Shown: positions 47,097 through 56,704, counted from the stretch's first letter. The stretch is DNA of 59,626 nucleotides from Flavobacteriaceae bacterium (GCA_013373385.1 JABXHX010000040.1:1-59626), one strand, 5' to 3'. Notes: generated by a model from the sequence alone, not told the origin. Program-made: numbers and translations.

Positions 47097-47427
47097 ATCA
47101 TTAGCATCTGAAAGTTTGAATAAAGGATGCTATGCTTCAGGAGAAAAGAAAATAGACTATTTGTCTTTCAGTTATTTGATATCAGAAAATTATGAGGAGT
47201 TTAACGGAAATCTAAAATTTTAATTCTTAAATGGCTGTAAGTGTGCAATTCTCTGATTATTAAAAATCTAATATCTTTTTTCTATAAGTGAGACGGTCTA
47301 TTCTCTAGAGTTTTGAAATAAAATAGAATTTCTTTGTGAAGTTATATTTTTTCGTATATTGGCTAACAGCAAAGAAGCTATACTTTGTTAAAATTGTAAT
47401 TAATCATATTTTTAAATTTATTTTGTT
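47097..47427 (+). other. spacer with a possible 3' gene fragment
   Basis: The first part (47098-47223) stays open for 41 codons with plausible protein content (ASGEKKIDYLSFSYLISE) but has no start codon, so it may be a relic. The rest is AT-rich and without a recognisable gene. No clear promoter for the next gene was pinned down. Confidence 0.25.
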
Positions 47428-48948
47428 ATGAAAAAGTTAAAAAGCATTTGGGTGCTTTCTTTGGCACTATTTACTACGTTTATTTTCACTAGTTGTACTG
47501 ATACAACTGTTGAAGATTTTGTAGTAAAACAAGAATTATTAGAAAAGAAGAAGCCTGAAAAGGTAATTTATTATAAAGGGTTAAAAGTTAGACATCGTTA
47601 TAAGGCATCAGAAGACGAGCTAAAAATAAAACACAATAAAAAGAGTTTAAAAACTCTTTATAACAAGCTAAGGGAAAAATATAAAAAAGCTAAAAAATCT
47701 AAAACCAATTCTTTGACTATTATTAACCCTGATCTTGAAGATACTAGTTTACTCGAAGAAGAATTGCCAGCTAACGAAATTATTTTTGAAGCAGCAAAAA
47801 CTGTAATAAGCCAATTTCCTTATGAAGAAATTGAGAGTTATAGTGCATTGAATAGAGTTGGTAAAGAACATATATATTATGAAATGATTAAAACAGATTT
47901 TCCTGATTTAACTGATGCAGAGATACAAGCAAATGAAAGTGTAATAGATAGTTATTATTCTGATAACCTAGATTATATGGTCTTAGATGAAATTGCACAA
48001 AACCCAAGTGTATATGAAAATGTTGCGACTTTACAATCAAAAAACTCATCAAGTATTGATTCTTTTGTGCAGGAATTAGCTATCGCAAATTGTACAATTA
48101 CGAATGCTTTCTTTAATGGTTTTGGTTTAGTACGTCCTATAATAGCATATACTGCAGCAATTATAGAAGCAAATAACTCTTCTGAAAATCATTACAAGAG
48201 TTATAATTTAGCATATTCAAATACTAGAAAAGATGCATATAGACATATGTTATGGAATGCATTGCTGGCACAGTATTATTTTACTATATCTTCCAAATCT
48301 AAAAGAGTTGCTTTTGCTAAATGTGTAACAGATTATAGAGAATCAGGCTCTTGTAATACCTTAAATTCTATAGATTCTAGAGAAATGGATTACCATAACA
48401 ATGCAATTGGAAGAAAAATATGGAGTGATAATACAGGATATTTAGAAGTATTTGGGTTTACCTTTGGATTAAGCTTACCTTTTGTTTCGAGTTTAAAGTA
48501 TGAAATTTTTGAAAAAGTGGAAAAGTATAGTTGCTATATAGTCAAAAAGCATCCTGATAATAGTGTTTATGACTATACGGTTGAGGAAACAAGAAACTTA
48601 ATTTTGCAGACTGCATCAAATACTCCTGTGTATTTTGAAAAATATATAGCACCAAGGTGGTATCAAACAACCACCACTTATGATTATTCAGATTGTTCTA
48701 ACGGTAAACCTATTTTACCAAAGGTTAATAATAGTAGTAATAAATTGAACATTCAATCAAAAGATAAAACAAGTAAATTTTCTGTATTTCTAAATGGAAA
48801 AAAGATGAACAAAAAGAAAGTCAATAAACAAGATTTTGTTCAGTTTATACCAAACGATGAAGATTGTGCAAAAGAGGTTACCACTACCACATTAATGAGT
48901 CCTTGTTTTATATCTAAAGATCCTAATTTAAATCCATATCAACAATGA
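47428..48948 (+). CDS. DUF6973-like lipoprotein
   Basis: The product is 506 residues with a lipoprotein signal (TFIFTSCTD, Cys23). A lysine-rich stretch lies at about residues 45-100. Residues about 255-355 carry a conserved-looking core: DAYRHMLWNALLAQYYF, then MDYHNNAIGRKIW. The R-H and HNN residues suggest a catalytic or metal-binding site. This resembles, from memory, DUF6973 domains, which also occur at the ends of large secreted proteins; its activity is not known to me. Its stop overlaps the next gene (ATGA). Confidence 0.6.
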   Translation: MKKLKSIWVLSLALFTTFIFTSCTDTTVEDFVVKQELLEKKKPEKVIYYKGLKVRHRYKASEDELKIKHNKKSLKTLYNKLREKYKKAKKSKTNSLTIINPDLEDTSLLEEELPANEIIFEAAKTVISQFPYEEIESYSALNRVGKEHIYYEMIKTDFPDLTDAEIQANESVIDSYYSDNLDYMVLDEIAQNPSVYENVATLQSKNSSSIDSFVQELAIANCTITNAFFNGFGLVRPIIAYTAAIIEANNSSENHYKSYNLAYSNTRKDAYRHMLWNALLAQYYFTISSKSKRVAFAKCVTDYRESGSCNTLNSIDSREMDYHNNAIGRKIWSDNTGYLEVFGFTFGLSLPFVSSLKYEIFEKVEKYSCYIVKKHPDNSVYDYTVEETRNLILQTASNTPVYFEKYIAPRWYQTTTTYDYSDCSNGKPILPKVNNSSNKLNIQSKDKTSKFSVFLNGKKMNKKKVNKQDFVQFIPNDEDCAKEVTTTTLMSPCFISKDPNLNPYQQ

Positions 48949-49424
48949 AAGTAAAAAAGCAGCTAATCGTCTCAGTAATTAGTATTTTATTCGTTATGAC
49001 TTCTTGTGATTGGTTTGAAGATGAAAATTATGAAGGGTTTATGGTTTCATTTTCAAACCATACAAGTAAAGTATATGATGGAGTGATGATAATTGGAGGC
49101 TTTAAAAATGGAAATTTTGTACCTACAGATTCTGTTGAAGTACCTCAAATTAAACTGGGTAGTGGAGTAGCAAACCCTAGTTATTTTATAGATAAAAACC
49201 GTTGGAAACCCAATTTAGATAAAATTAGAAAGATACCTTCCGAACGCTGTTATTTTAAACTTAAATTATCTGACGGAAGGAGCGAACTCATAAAACGATA
49301 CCAATCATCCGAGTTAATGAGTTTATTGCTGCCTAGTGAGAAATATTTTGAAAATGACTATGGGGATTTGTTGCTTGTAATTTGGGATCAGGAGATAACA
49401 GGTCGCGCTGCAAAAGAACTATAA
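48945..49424 (+). CDS. lipoprotein of unknown function
   Basis: The product is 159 residues with a signal ending VMTSCDW (Cys21). After an acidic linker the protein is beta-rich (GFMVSFSNHTSKVYDGVMI). No family recognised. It overlaps the DUF6973-like gene by four bases, so they are translated together, and it precedes a broken lipocalin-like gene by 11 bases. Confidence 0.7.
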   Translation: MKVKKQLIVSVISILFVMTSCDWFEDENYEGFMVSFSNHTSKVYDGVMIIGGFKNGNFVPTDSVEVPQIKLGSGVANPSYFIDKNRWKPNLDKIRKIPSERCYFKLKLSDGRSELIKRYQSSELMSLLLPSEKYFENDYGDLLLVIWDQEITGRAAKEL

Positions 49425-49435
49425 ATACAATTAAT

Positions 49436-49813
49436 ATGAGAAAAATAATTTTAGTCTTCATCACACTAGCTTTGGTAAGTTGTACTAAATCAGATGAAGA
49501 AACTTTAGATGAAATAGTAGGAGTATGAAAACTTACTTCTTTGAAAATTAATGGAGAGGAGAAAATAAACAACTGCAGATCAAATGATAAAATAGAGGTA
49601 GGGAACAATGCTACATTTACCATTTATATGTATCAAGATAATGCAAGTTGTAAAGAACAGTCAAATACAGGTACATGGTCTAAAATTTCTAAAACTAGTT
49701 ATCATTTTACAGCATCAGGGGATACGCAAACATTTACATTGTCTAATAATTCATTAACTTTTAGTGTTTTTGGAGGTTCACTCACCTATAAATTTACTTA
49801 TAGTAAAGAATAA
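49436..49813 (+). pseudogene. lipocalin-like lipoprotein interrupted by TGA
   Basis: The ATG at 49436 starts a lipoprotein signal (IILVFITLALVSC). After EIVGV comes a TGA at 49526-49528, and the frame then continues KLTSLKINGEEKINNC to the TAA at 49811-49813. In small Bacteroidota lipocalin-like lipoproteins this place is usually Trp (GxWKLTS), so a single TGG-to-TGA change explains the break. The rest (NATFTIYMYQ, GTWSKISKTSYHF, SLTYKFTYSKE) is intact. TGA is used as a normal stop by ctlX, so recoding is unlikely. Confidence 0.72.
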
Positions 49814-49841
49814 AAGCTAGAAAAATTAAAAAAGACTAAAA

Positions 49842-49885
49842 GCTAAGAATGGCTACTATTGCTATAGTATCTTAGCGTTTTTTTT
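49842..49885 (+). terminator. intrinsic terminator of the lipoprotein cluster
   Basis: GCTAAGA at 49842-49848 pairs with TCTTAGC at 49870-49876. An inner TACTAT/ATAGTA pair extends the structure, and T8 follows. Confidence 0.85.
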
Positions 49886-50031
49886 GTAACATCGATATCT
49901 GTCTTTTTTTTGGTGGTTACTACTTTTATTAGCTAAATAAAAGGATTTCGTTTTTCTTTTAAGAATCTTTGTGTTGGCGTTGTTTTACTTTGTAAATTTA
50001 TCTGCTTAAAATCATCTTTTAATTCAGCAAA

Positions 50032-51924
50032 ATGAATCCTGTAAAAAGAAACTATATTTTTGATTTTGACAGTACACTAACTAGAGTTGAGGCTTTAGAT
50101 GTGTTGGCAGAAATAACCCTTGTAAACAACCCAAACAAAGCAGCAATTATTCAAGAAATCATTGATATTACCAACTTGGGTATAGATGGAGAAATTTCGT
50201 TTACAGAATCATTAGAAAAAAGAATTCAACTACTACAAGCAACAAAAGCAGATTTAGACAAATTGATTATTGAGTTGAAAAGACAAGTATCTGTTTCTAT
50301 TGAAAAAAACAAAGCTTTTTTCGAAAAATTTTCTGAAGATATATATGTGATTTCTGCTGGATTTAAAGAGTTTATTGTACCTATTGTTGCAGCATATAAT
50401 ATCCCGGAAACAAGAGTTTTTGCCAATACGTTTGAGTTTGATAAAGACGATAATATTATTGGATTTGATACAAAAAATCCGCTTTCTGTTCACAATGGAA
50501 AAATTCAATGCTTACGCGATTTAAATTTAAAAGGAGAAATACAGGTAATTGGAGATGGTTATAGTGATGCCGTTACTAGAGAAGCCGGCGTCGCAGATAA
50601 ATTTTTTGCCTATACAGAAAATGTAACTAGAGACAAAACGACTAAAAATGCCGATTTTATTGCGCCAAGTTTAGATGAATTTTTATTTGTAAATAAATTA
50701 CCGAGAAGCATTTCGTATCCAAAGAATCGAATTAAAATATTATTGTTAGAAAATGTACATCCAGATGCATTCGAAAAGTTATCAAAAGACGGATTTACCG
50801 TAGAAACTGTCGCTAAAAGTTTATCGGAAGAAGAACTTATCGAAAAAATTAAAGATGTGCATGTACTAGGAATTCGCTCTAAAACTCAAGTCACAAAGAA
50901 AGTAATCCTTGCTGCAGAAAAGTTGATGGTTGTGGGGGCTTTTTGTATTGGTACCAAGCAAATAGATTTAGAAGCCTGTAAAGAAAATGGTGTGGTTGTG
51001 TTTAATGCTCCCTACAGCAATACACGCTCGGTGGTTGAGTTGGCAATCGGAGAAATAATTATGTTAATGCGTAGCGTGTTTCATAGAAGCACAGAAATTC
51101 ACAATGGTACTTGGAATAAAACCGCGCAAGGTTCTAAAGAAGTTAGAGGTAAGAAACTCGGAATTGTAGGTTACGGAAATATCGGTAAGCAATTGTCTGT
51201 TTTGGCTGAGGCGCTAGGAATGGATGTGTATTACTACGATGTTGAAGATAAATTAGCCTTAGGAAATGCAACAAGAATGCATCATCTTTCTGATTTATTA
51301 GCTATTGCTGATGTGGTTACCTTACATATTGATGACAATGCAGCAAACAAAAATTTTATTGGAGCAAAAGAGATTACGCAAATGAAAGATGGAGTGCATT
51401 TTATCAACCTTTCTCGTGGTTTTGTAGTAGATATCCATGCTCTAAAAGCAGGATTAGAAAGTGGTAAAATTGCCGGAGCAGCAGTAGATGTATATCCAGA
51501 AGAACCTAGAGCAAACGGGGAATTTTATACAGAATTAAAAGGATTAGACAATGTGATTTTAACACCACATGTAGGAGGTAGTACAGAAGAAGCTCAAAAA
51601 GATATTGCTGATTTTGTGCCGAATAAAATAATGGCTTACATCAACTCTGGGAATACTGTAGATGCCGTTAATTTCCCAAATATTAGATTGCCACAGCATC
51701 AAGATGCGCATCGATTTTTGCATATACATAAAAATGTGCCCGGAGTAATGGCGAAAATTAATAAAGTGCTCGCTAAGTTTGATATGAATATTATAGGTCA
51801 ATATTTATCTACAGATGATAAGGTTGGTTATGTAATTACAGACTTAGACAAAGAATACAACCCGAAAGTAATAAAGAAACTAAAAGAAGTAGAAGGAACG
51901 ATAAAGTTTAGAGTTTTGTATTAA
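50032..51924 (+). CDS. serA: fused phosphoserine phosphatase - 3-phosphoglycerate dehydrogenase
   Basis: The product is 630 residues. Residues about 1-225 form a HAD phosphatase of the SerB type: FDFDSTLT with Asp11/Asp13, VISAGFKEF, and GDGYSDAV with the C-terminal Asp. Residues about 235-545 are a D-isomer 2-hydroxyacid dehydrogenase: RSKTQVT, the NAD motif GYGNIGKQ near 383, INLSRGFVVD, AVDVYPEEP and LTPHVGGST. A C-terminal ACT domain (HKNVPGVMAKINKVL) follows. It would catalyse the first and last steps of serine synthesis and is probably serine-sensitive through ACT. serC is not nearby. Confidence 0.9.
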   Translation: MNPVKRNYIFDFDSTLTRVEALDVLAEITLVNNPNKAAIIQEIIDITNLGIDGEISFTESLEKRIQLLQATKADLDKLIIELKRQVSVSIEKNKAFFEKFSEDIYVISAGFKEFIVPIVAAYNIPETRVFANTFEFDKDDNIIGFDTKNPLSVHNGKIQCLRDLNLKGEIQVIGDGYSDAVTREAGVADKFFAYTENVTRDKTTKNADFIAPSLDEFLFVNKLPRSISYPKNRIKILLLENVHPDAFEKLSKDGFTVETVAKSLSEEELIEKIKDVHVLGIRSKTQVTKKVILAAEKLMVVGAFCIGTKQIDLEACKENGVVVFNAPYSNTRSVVELAIGEIIMLMRSVFHRSTEIHNGTWNKTAQGSKEVRGKKLGIVGYGNIGKQLSVLAEALGMDVYYYDVEDKLALGNATRMHHLSDLLAIADVVTLHIDDNAANKNFIGAKEITQMKDGVHFINLSRGFVVDIHALKAGLESGKIAGAAVDVYPEEPRANGEFYTELKGLDNVILTPHVGGSTEEAQKDIADFVPNKIMAYINSGNTVDAVNFPNIRLPQHQDAHRFLHIHKNVPGVMAKINKVLAKFDMNIIGQYLSTDDKVGYVITDLDKEYNPKVIKKLKEVEGTIKFRVLY

Positions 51925-52000
51925 TTTGGGAGTTTGAAATTTGCACCAATTGAAAAAATGACAACAGAGAATTGTTTATTGTTCTCTGACAACTGAAATT

Positions 52001-53197
52001 CTAATCCTTAAATTTTGCAACAGTGTTTTTTAGGTTAATAATTTTAGCATCCTTAACACCTAAGTATCGTCTGCTTCCCAAATACCTTTTTTTATTAAAC
52101 GCGTCGTAGTGTTTTTCATTTTCATTGATAGAACTCAAATGCACATTTTTAGAGGCATGAATAAATTCTCCTTTGCCATTTCCTAGCCAGATACCAACAT
52201 GCGTTACACGTTGCTTTTTGTTTGCTGTTGCTGGAGTGCCAAAAAACAATAGATCACCTTTTTGTAAACTTTCAAACTTCAATTCTTTATCAACTATTTT
52301 TCCAGCATGTACTTGTTGTGAGGCATCGCGCGGAATAACAAATCCGTTCATCAAATACACCATTTTGGTAAAACCACTACAATCCATTCCTTTGGTTGAG
52401 GTACCTCCCCACAAATAAGGTGCACCTAACATATTCTTTGCAGAAGCTTCAATAAAGTTAGCGTCAGACGGATTTTTTTGTAGCCAAACATTATAAAAAA
52501 TAGCCTCGTCTTTTTTTATAAAACCGATTCTCTTATCAGGATACTCAACCTCAAAAAATAAATCATGCTCTTTTTTAAAGACCAAGACGCAACCAAAAAC
52601 AATATCAGATACTTTGGTAGAAGAAGTATTGGCATCACTATACACAAAACCAGTGGTTGAAGTATAAATAATTTTATTAGCATCATTCCATTTTTCCAAT
52701 TCATCACTAGTAAGTAATTGTATACCACCGTGGTCTACCCAAGAAATATAGTTGTCTGGAGTTTGTACTCTGTAAAAATCACCTTTTTTATCCAACACTT
52801 TTAGTTGCATGCCTAACAAACCTTGCGTACCTAACTCAGCCGAATGTTTTGGTTTAGAACGTATATTTATTACAGAATTATTCCCTAGAGCATATATCTT
52901 TTTACCAACAGCAGTATCTGGTAATACGCGTACATTATTTTTAAAATCTATCTTTTTTGTTTTTAAACTGTCTATTAAAAAACTCAATGCTTTTGCAGTA
53001 GTAGTTTCACCTTGTAAAACGATTTGATTATCAGCTAAAGTAAATTGAATATCAAATAATTCGACACGCTTATCTGGAGCAAATTCTTTTTTTAATTGCT
53101 GATGAATTGTCTTTAACTCAGAAATTGTGTTTGCAGAATCTTTGCAAGATAGCATCAAGATAAAAGCAAATAATAAAAGCACTTTTGATAAGTTCAT
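52001..53197 (-). CDS. NlpC/P60 (C40) cell-wall peptidase lipoprotein
   Basis: The product is 398 residues with a lipoprotein signal (FAFILMLSC, Cys18). SH3-like domains occupy about residues 110-230 (NIRSKPKHSAELG, FYRVQTPDNYISWV). The NlpC/P60 peptidase follows, with Cys273 in GMDCSGF, His333 in THVGIWLG and GDLLFFG between. It cleaves peptidoglycan peptides. A small hairpin lies between it and serA (51965-51988). Confidence 0.9.
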   Translation of the reverse strand: MNLSKVLLLFAFILMLSCKDSANTISELKTIHQQLKKEFAPDKRVELFDIQFTLADNQIVLQGETTTAKALSFLIDSLKTKKIDFKNNVRVLPDTAVGKKIYALGNNSVINIRSKPKHSAELGTQGLLGMQLKVLDKKGDFYRVQTPDNYISWVDHGGIQLLTSDELEKWNDANKIIYTSTTGFVYSDANTSSTKVSDIVFGCVLVFKKEHDLFFEVEYPDKRIGFIKKDEAIFYNVWLQKNPSDANFIEASAKNMLGAPYLWGGTSTKGMDCSGFTKMVYLMNGFVIPRDASQQVHAGKIVDKELKFESLQKGDLLFFGTPATANKKQRVTHVGIWLGNGKGEFIHASKNVHLSSINENEKHYDAFNKKRYLGSRRYLGVKDAKIINLKNTVAKFKD

Positions 53198-53284
53198 AAA
53201 AATGATTTTCAGCTAAAATACAAAATCAATTAATTCAGAATCATTATATCTTTTTAAATGATAGAATTTTTTATAGGATTATTT

Positions 53285-53292
53285 TATCTTTG
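53285..53292 (+). promoter_or_regulatory. probable promoter -7 box of the kynurenine gene cluster
   Basis: TATCTTTG is an exact TAnnTTTG match, ending 20 bases before the kynU ATG. A clear -33 box was not seen. Confidence 0.5.
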
Positions 53293-53312
53293 AGAACAAT
53301 CTTTTAAAATTA

Positions 53313-54575
53313 ATGAACTACCAAGCAACGTTACAGTACGCACAACAATTAGACAAAGAAGATACACTAGCTTATTTACGGGCACAGTTTCATATTCCAA
53401 CAGATGCAAACGGAAATGACTGGTTGTATTTTACAGGAAACTCTTTAGGATTACAACCAAAGCAAACACAACAATATATTCAACAAGAATTAGATGATTG
53501 GGCAAAATATGGAGTAGAAGGGCATTTTGAAGCAAAAAATCCATGGATGCCTTATCACGAATTTTTGACAGAAAATATGGCAACAATAGTTGGGGCAAAA
53601 CCATTAGAAGTTGTAGTGATGAATACCCTAACCACTAATTTACATTTGTTGATGGTGTCGTTTTATCAGCCAACCAAAATAAAGTATAAAATTGTGATTG
53701 AGTCAGATGCTTTTCCGTCAGACAGGTATGCCGTACAATCACAATTACAATTTCATGGTTTTGATGCAGAAGATGGTTTAATAGAATGGAAACCGCGCGA
53801 AGGTGAAGAGTTGTTAAGGATAGAAGATTTAGAGCAAATTGTATCTGAACAAGGAGACAAAATTGCATTGCTGTTAATTGGGGGAGTCAATTACTATACT
53901 GGGCAATATTTAGATTTGAAAAGAATAGCTGAAATTGGTCATGCTAAAGATTGTGTGGTTGGGATAGATTTAGCGCATGGAGCAGGAAATATATCACCAA
54001 ACTTACATGATAGCGGAGTAGATTTTGCGGCTTGGTGTACCTACAAATACTTAAATTCGGGACCAGGAAGTTTAGCAGGATTATTTGTACACGAAAAACA
54101 CGCTAACAACAAAGACTTACCTCGCTTTGCAGGTTGGTGGAATCACAATAAAAAAACACGCTTTAACATGCGTCAACCATTTGATGTTATGGTAGGGGCC
54201 GAAGGTTGGCAATTGTCAAATCCACCCATCTTATCTATGGCAGCAATTAAAGCGTCTTTAGATATGTTTGCTGAAGTTGGTATGGAAGCATTAAGAGAAA
54301 AATCAGAAAAACTGACAGGTTATTTTGAGTATTTAATCAATCAGATAGCTACAGACCGAATCAAAATAATTACGCCAAGTAATCCAAAAGAACGCGGTTG
54401 TCAATTGTCCATTCAAGTAAAAAATGCAGACAAGAGTTTACATCAAAAACTAACCGAAAATAACATCATTACCGATTGGAGAGAGCCAGATGTAATCCGT
54501 TGCGCACCAGTGCCAATATATAATAGTTTTGAAGATGTGTTTAGAATGGTAGAAATTTTAAAAGGATTGTTGTAG
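53313..54575 (+). CDS. kynU: kynureninase
   Basis: The product is 420 residues, a PLP enzyme hydrolysing kynurenine or 3-hydroxykynurenine to anthranilate or 3-hydroxyanthranilate plus alanine. Seen are FTGNSLGLQPKQTQ near residue 41, MNTLTTNLHLLMVSFY, and the PLP lysine Lys245 in CTYKYLNSGPGS, with GWWNHNKKTRF after it. It heads a tryptophan catabolic set and is followed by kmo after 100 bases. Confidence 0.95.
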   Translation: MNYQATLQYAQQLDKEDTLAYLRAQFHIPTDANGNDWLYFTGNSLGLQPKQTQQYIQQELDDWAKYGVEGHFEAKNPWMPYHEFLTENMATIVGAKPLEVVVMNTLTTNLHLLMVSFYQPTKIKYKIVIESDAFPSDRYAVQSQLQFHGFDAEDGLIEWKPREGEELLRIEDLEQIVSEQGDKIALLLIGGVNYYTGQYLDLKRIAEIGHAKDCVVGIDLAHGAGNISPNLHDSGVDFAAWCTYKYLNSGPGSLAGLFVHEKHANNKDLPRFAGWWNHNKKTRFNMRQPFDVMVGAEGWQLSNPPILSMAAIKASLDMFAEVGMEALREKSEKLTGYFEYLINQIATDRIKIITPSNPKERGCQLSIQVKNADKSLHQKLTENNIITDWREPDVIRCAPVPIYNSFEDVFRMVEILKGLL

Positions 54576-54630
54576 TAAAAGTCATAAAGAGAAGAGAAAC
54601 AACGAAGTAATCTCTTTAACTAATTAAAAG

Positions 54631-54665
54631 ATTGCCACAGCAAATTTTTATTTGCTTCGCAATGA
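54631..54665 (+). repeat. REP-like palindrome upstream of kmo
   Basis: ATTGC (54631-54635) pairs with GCAAT (54658-54662) and encloses GCAAAT (54640-54645) / ATTTGC (54650-54655). The arrangement is typical of short intergenic palindromes. Confidence 0.55.
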
Positions 54666-54675
54666 CAGATGAAAA

Positions 54676-56088
54676 ATGAATAAACAAGATAAAATATTAA
54701 TTGTAGGTGCTGGGTTATGCGGCTCACTATTAGCATTACGATTAGCACAAAGAGGTTATAAAGTAGCAGTTTACGAAAGTCGCCCAGATTTACGAACCAC
54801 AGACATTTCAGCTGGACGCTCAATTAATTTGGCATTGTCTGATAGAGGTTTTAAAGCCTTGAGATTGGTAGGTGTAGAAGAAAATGCACGTAAAATTTGT
54901 ATTCCGATGTACGGTCGTTTGATACATGATGTTGAAGGAAACACATTTGCCTCTAATTATTCGGGTAGAGAAGGAGAATACATCAATTCTATTTCGCGTG
55001 GAGATTTAAACGGCATGCTGTTAACAGAAGCAGAGAAGCATGAAAATGTAACCCTACACTTCAATACAAAGTGTACATCCATAGATATTGAAAACACGAG
55101 TGCTAGTTTTCAAGATTATAAAACAAAAAAAACGTTTACTGTCGAAGCCGATGTTATTTTTGGAACCGACGGAGCAGGGTCGGTATTGCGTAAAAGCTAT
55201 TACTTAGAAAAGAAGTTTTTGTTTAGTTATTCGCAAGAATACTTAACGCATGGTTATAAAGAATTAGAGATTCCTGCAGATAGTAACGGTAAGCATCAAC
55301 TTAGTAAAGATCATTTACATATTTGGCCGAGAGGGGGTTATATGCTGATAGCCTTGCCTAATATGGATGGGAGTTTTACGGTTACCTTGTTTTTAGGACA
55401 CGAAGAAGGCGTCTATAACTTTAAAGAGCTGAATACCGAAGAAAAGATAAAAAACTTCTTTAAAGAGCAATTCCCAGATGCCTTGGCATTAATTCCGAAT
55501 ATAGCAAAAGAATTTGCTAACAATCCGACCGGAGCTTTAGGAACCGTAAAATGTTTGCCTTGGTATTACAAAAGCAACACCTTGATTCTTGGAGATGCTG
55601 CGCATGCAGTGGTTCCGTTTTACGGACAAGGGATGAATGCTTCTTTTGAAGATGTAACAGTTTTAGATGAAGTTTTAAATGAATGTGAAGGAGATTGGAG
55701 TGTTGTTTTTAAATCATACCAAGAAAAAAGAAAACAAAATGCGGACGCGATTGGAGATTTGGCGGTTGAAAATTATTACGAGATGAGAGATCATGTAGCC
55801 AATCCGTTATTTCAACAAAAGCGTAAAATAGAAATGGATTTAGAAAAACATTTTCCTAAAGAGTATTTTTCAAAATACGCGATGGTTACCTTTAATGAAG
55901 AAATAGGGTATCATGAAGCGATGCTAAAAGGGAGAGCGCAAGACAAAGCTTTGTTAAATCTGCTTGCAGATAAAGACATCTCTACCGCTATCAACATGAC
56001 CAAAGAACAATTGGAACTCGTCTTAAAAAAAGTACAAGAAGAAACCAATACTATTTTAGAAGAAGATAAAGTAGCAGATTTAAGATAA
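54676..56088 (+). CDS. kmo: kynurenine 3-monooxygenase
   Basis: The product is 470 residues, an FAD-dependent hydroxylase making 3-hydroxykynurenine. The N-terminal dinucleotide-binding motif is GAGLCGSLLALRLAQRG, followed by SAGRSINLALSDRGFKAL, DGAGSVLRKSYY near residue 168, and LGDAAHAVVPFYGQGMNASFED near 306. It follows kynU and is followed by a DUF1697 gene. Confidence 0.94.
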   Translation: MNKQDKILIVGAGLCGSLLALRLAQRGYKVAVYESRPDLRTTDISAGRSINLALSDRGFKALRLVGVEENARKICIPMYGRLIHDVEGNTFASNYSGREGEYINSISRGDLNGMLLTEAEKHENVTLHFNTKCTSIDIENTSASFQDYKTKKTFTVEADVIFGTDGAGSVLRKSYYLEKKFLFSYSQEYLTHGYKELEIPADSNGKHQLSKDHLHIWPRGGYMLIALPNMDGSFTVTLFLGHEEGVYNFKELNTEEKIKNFFKEQFPDALALIPNIAKEFANNPTGALGTVKCLPWYYKSNTLILGDAAHAVVPFYGQGMNASFEDVTVLDEVLNECEGDWSVVFKSYQEKRKQNADAIGDLAVENYYEMRDHVANPLFQQKRKIEMDLEKHFPKEYFSKYAMVTFNEEIGYHEAMLKGRAQDKALLNLLADKDISTAINMTKEQLELVLKKVQEETNTILEEDKVADLR

Positions 56089-56092
56089 TTAG

Positions 56093-56127
56093 TCATTCCG
56101 AACTTGTTTCGGAATCTCATAATGAGA
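56093..56127 (+). repeat. REP-like palindrome, TCATTCC...GGAATCT type
   Basis: ATTCCGAA at 56095-56102 pairs with TTCGGAAT at 56108-56115, then the palindrome TCTCATAATGAGA. A related copy is at 56705-56730. Confidence 0.6.
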
Positions 56128-56166
56128 AGCTGAAATAAATTCAGTTTGATAAAAAAATGAATGTAA

Positions 56167-56694
56167 ATGAAAACATATATCGTTTTACTTCGAGGAATTA
56201 ACGTCTCTGGAAAAAATAAAATTCAGATGGCAGAATTAAAAAACTTGCTATTAAAATTAGAATTTCAAAACATTAAAACCTATATACAAAGTGGAAATAT
56301 AGTGTTAGATGCTAAAGAAACAAAAAGCAAAGTCTGTAAAAAAATACAAGAGATTATAGCATTAAGGTTTGATTATGATGTGCCAGTATTGGCAAAGACA
56401 GTTAAAGAATGGGAAAAAGTGTTTCAAAAAAATCCGTATGTAGATAGAGAAGATTATAGTAAAGTATATTTTACATTTTTACAAAGAAAACCGAAAGAGA
56501 CCTTGATAGAGGTAAACAAAGCACCAGAAGATGAATACACAATTATAGATGATGTTGTATATTTATACTGTGGTGGAGGGTATGGCAATACCAAATTGAG
56601 CAATCGTTTATTTGAAAAGAAACTAAAAACAAAAGCAACTACAAGGAATTATAACACAACAGTAAAGTTGTTAGAATTAGCAACAAATAAATAA
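56167..56694 (+). CDS. DUF1697-family protein
   Basis: The product is 175 residues. The start MKTYIVLLRGINVSGKNKI, followed by MAELK and YIQSGNIVLDAKE, is the DUF1697 signature; GGYGNTKLSNRLFEKKLKTKATTRNYNTT is the C-terminal one. The fold is ferredoxin-like and no enzymatic role is established. It lies between kmo and the deaminase gene, but membership in the pathway is not supported. Confidence 0.88.
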   Translation: MKTYIVLLRGINVSGKNKIQMAELKNLLLKLEFQNIKTYIQSGNIVLDAKETKSKVCKKIQEIIALRFDYDVPVLAKTVKEWEKVFQKNPYVDREDYSKVYFTFLQRKPKETLIEVNKAPEDEYTIIDDVVYLYCGGGYGNTKLSNRLFEKKLKTKATTRNYNTTVKLLELATNK

Positions 56695-56704
56695 AAACAG
56701 AGTC

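Noticed and set aside
49526..49528. TGA recoded as Trp or selenocysteine
   Set aside because: TGA serves as a normal stop elsewhere in the window (ctlX, DUF6973-like gene) and no SECIS-like context is evident.
51965..51988. Terminator after serA
   Set aside because: CAGAGAA/TTCTCTG forms a hairpin but lacks a T-run on the + strand, so termination is not supported.
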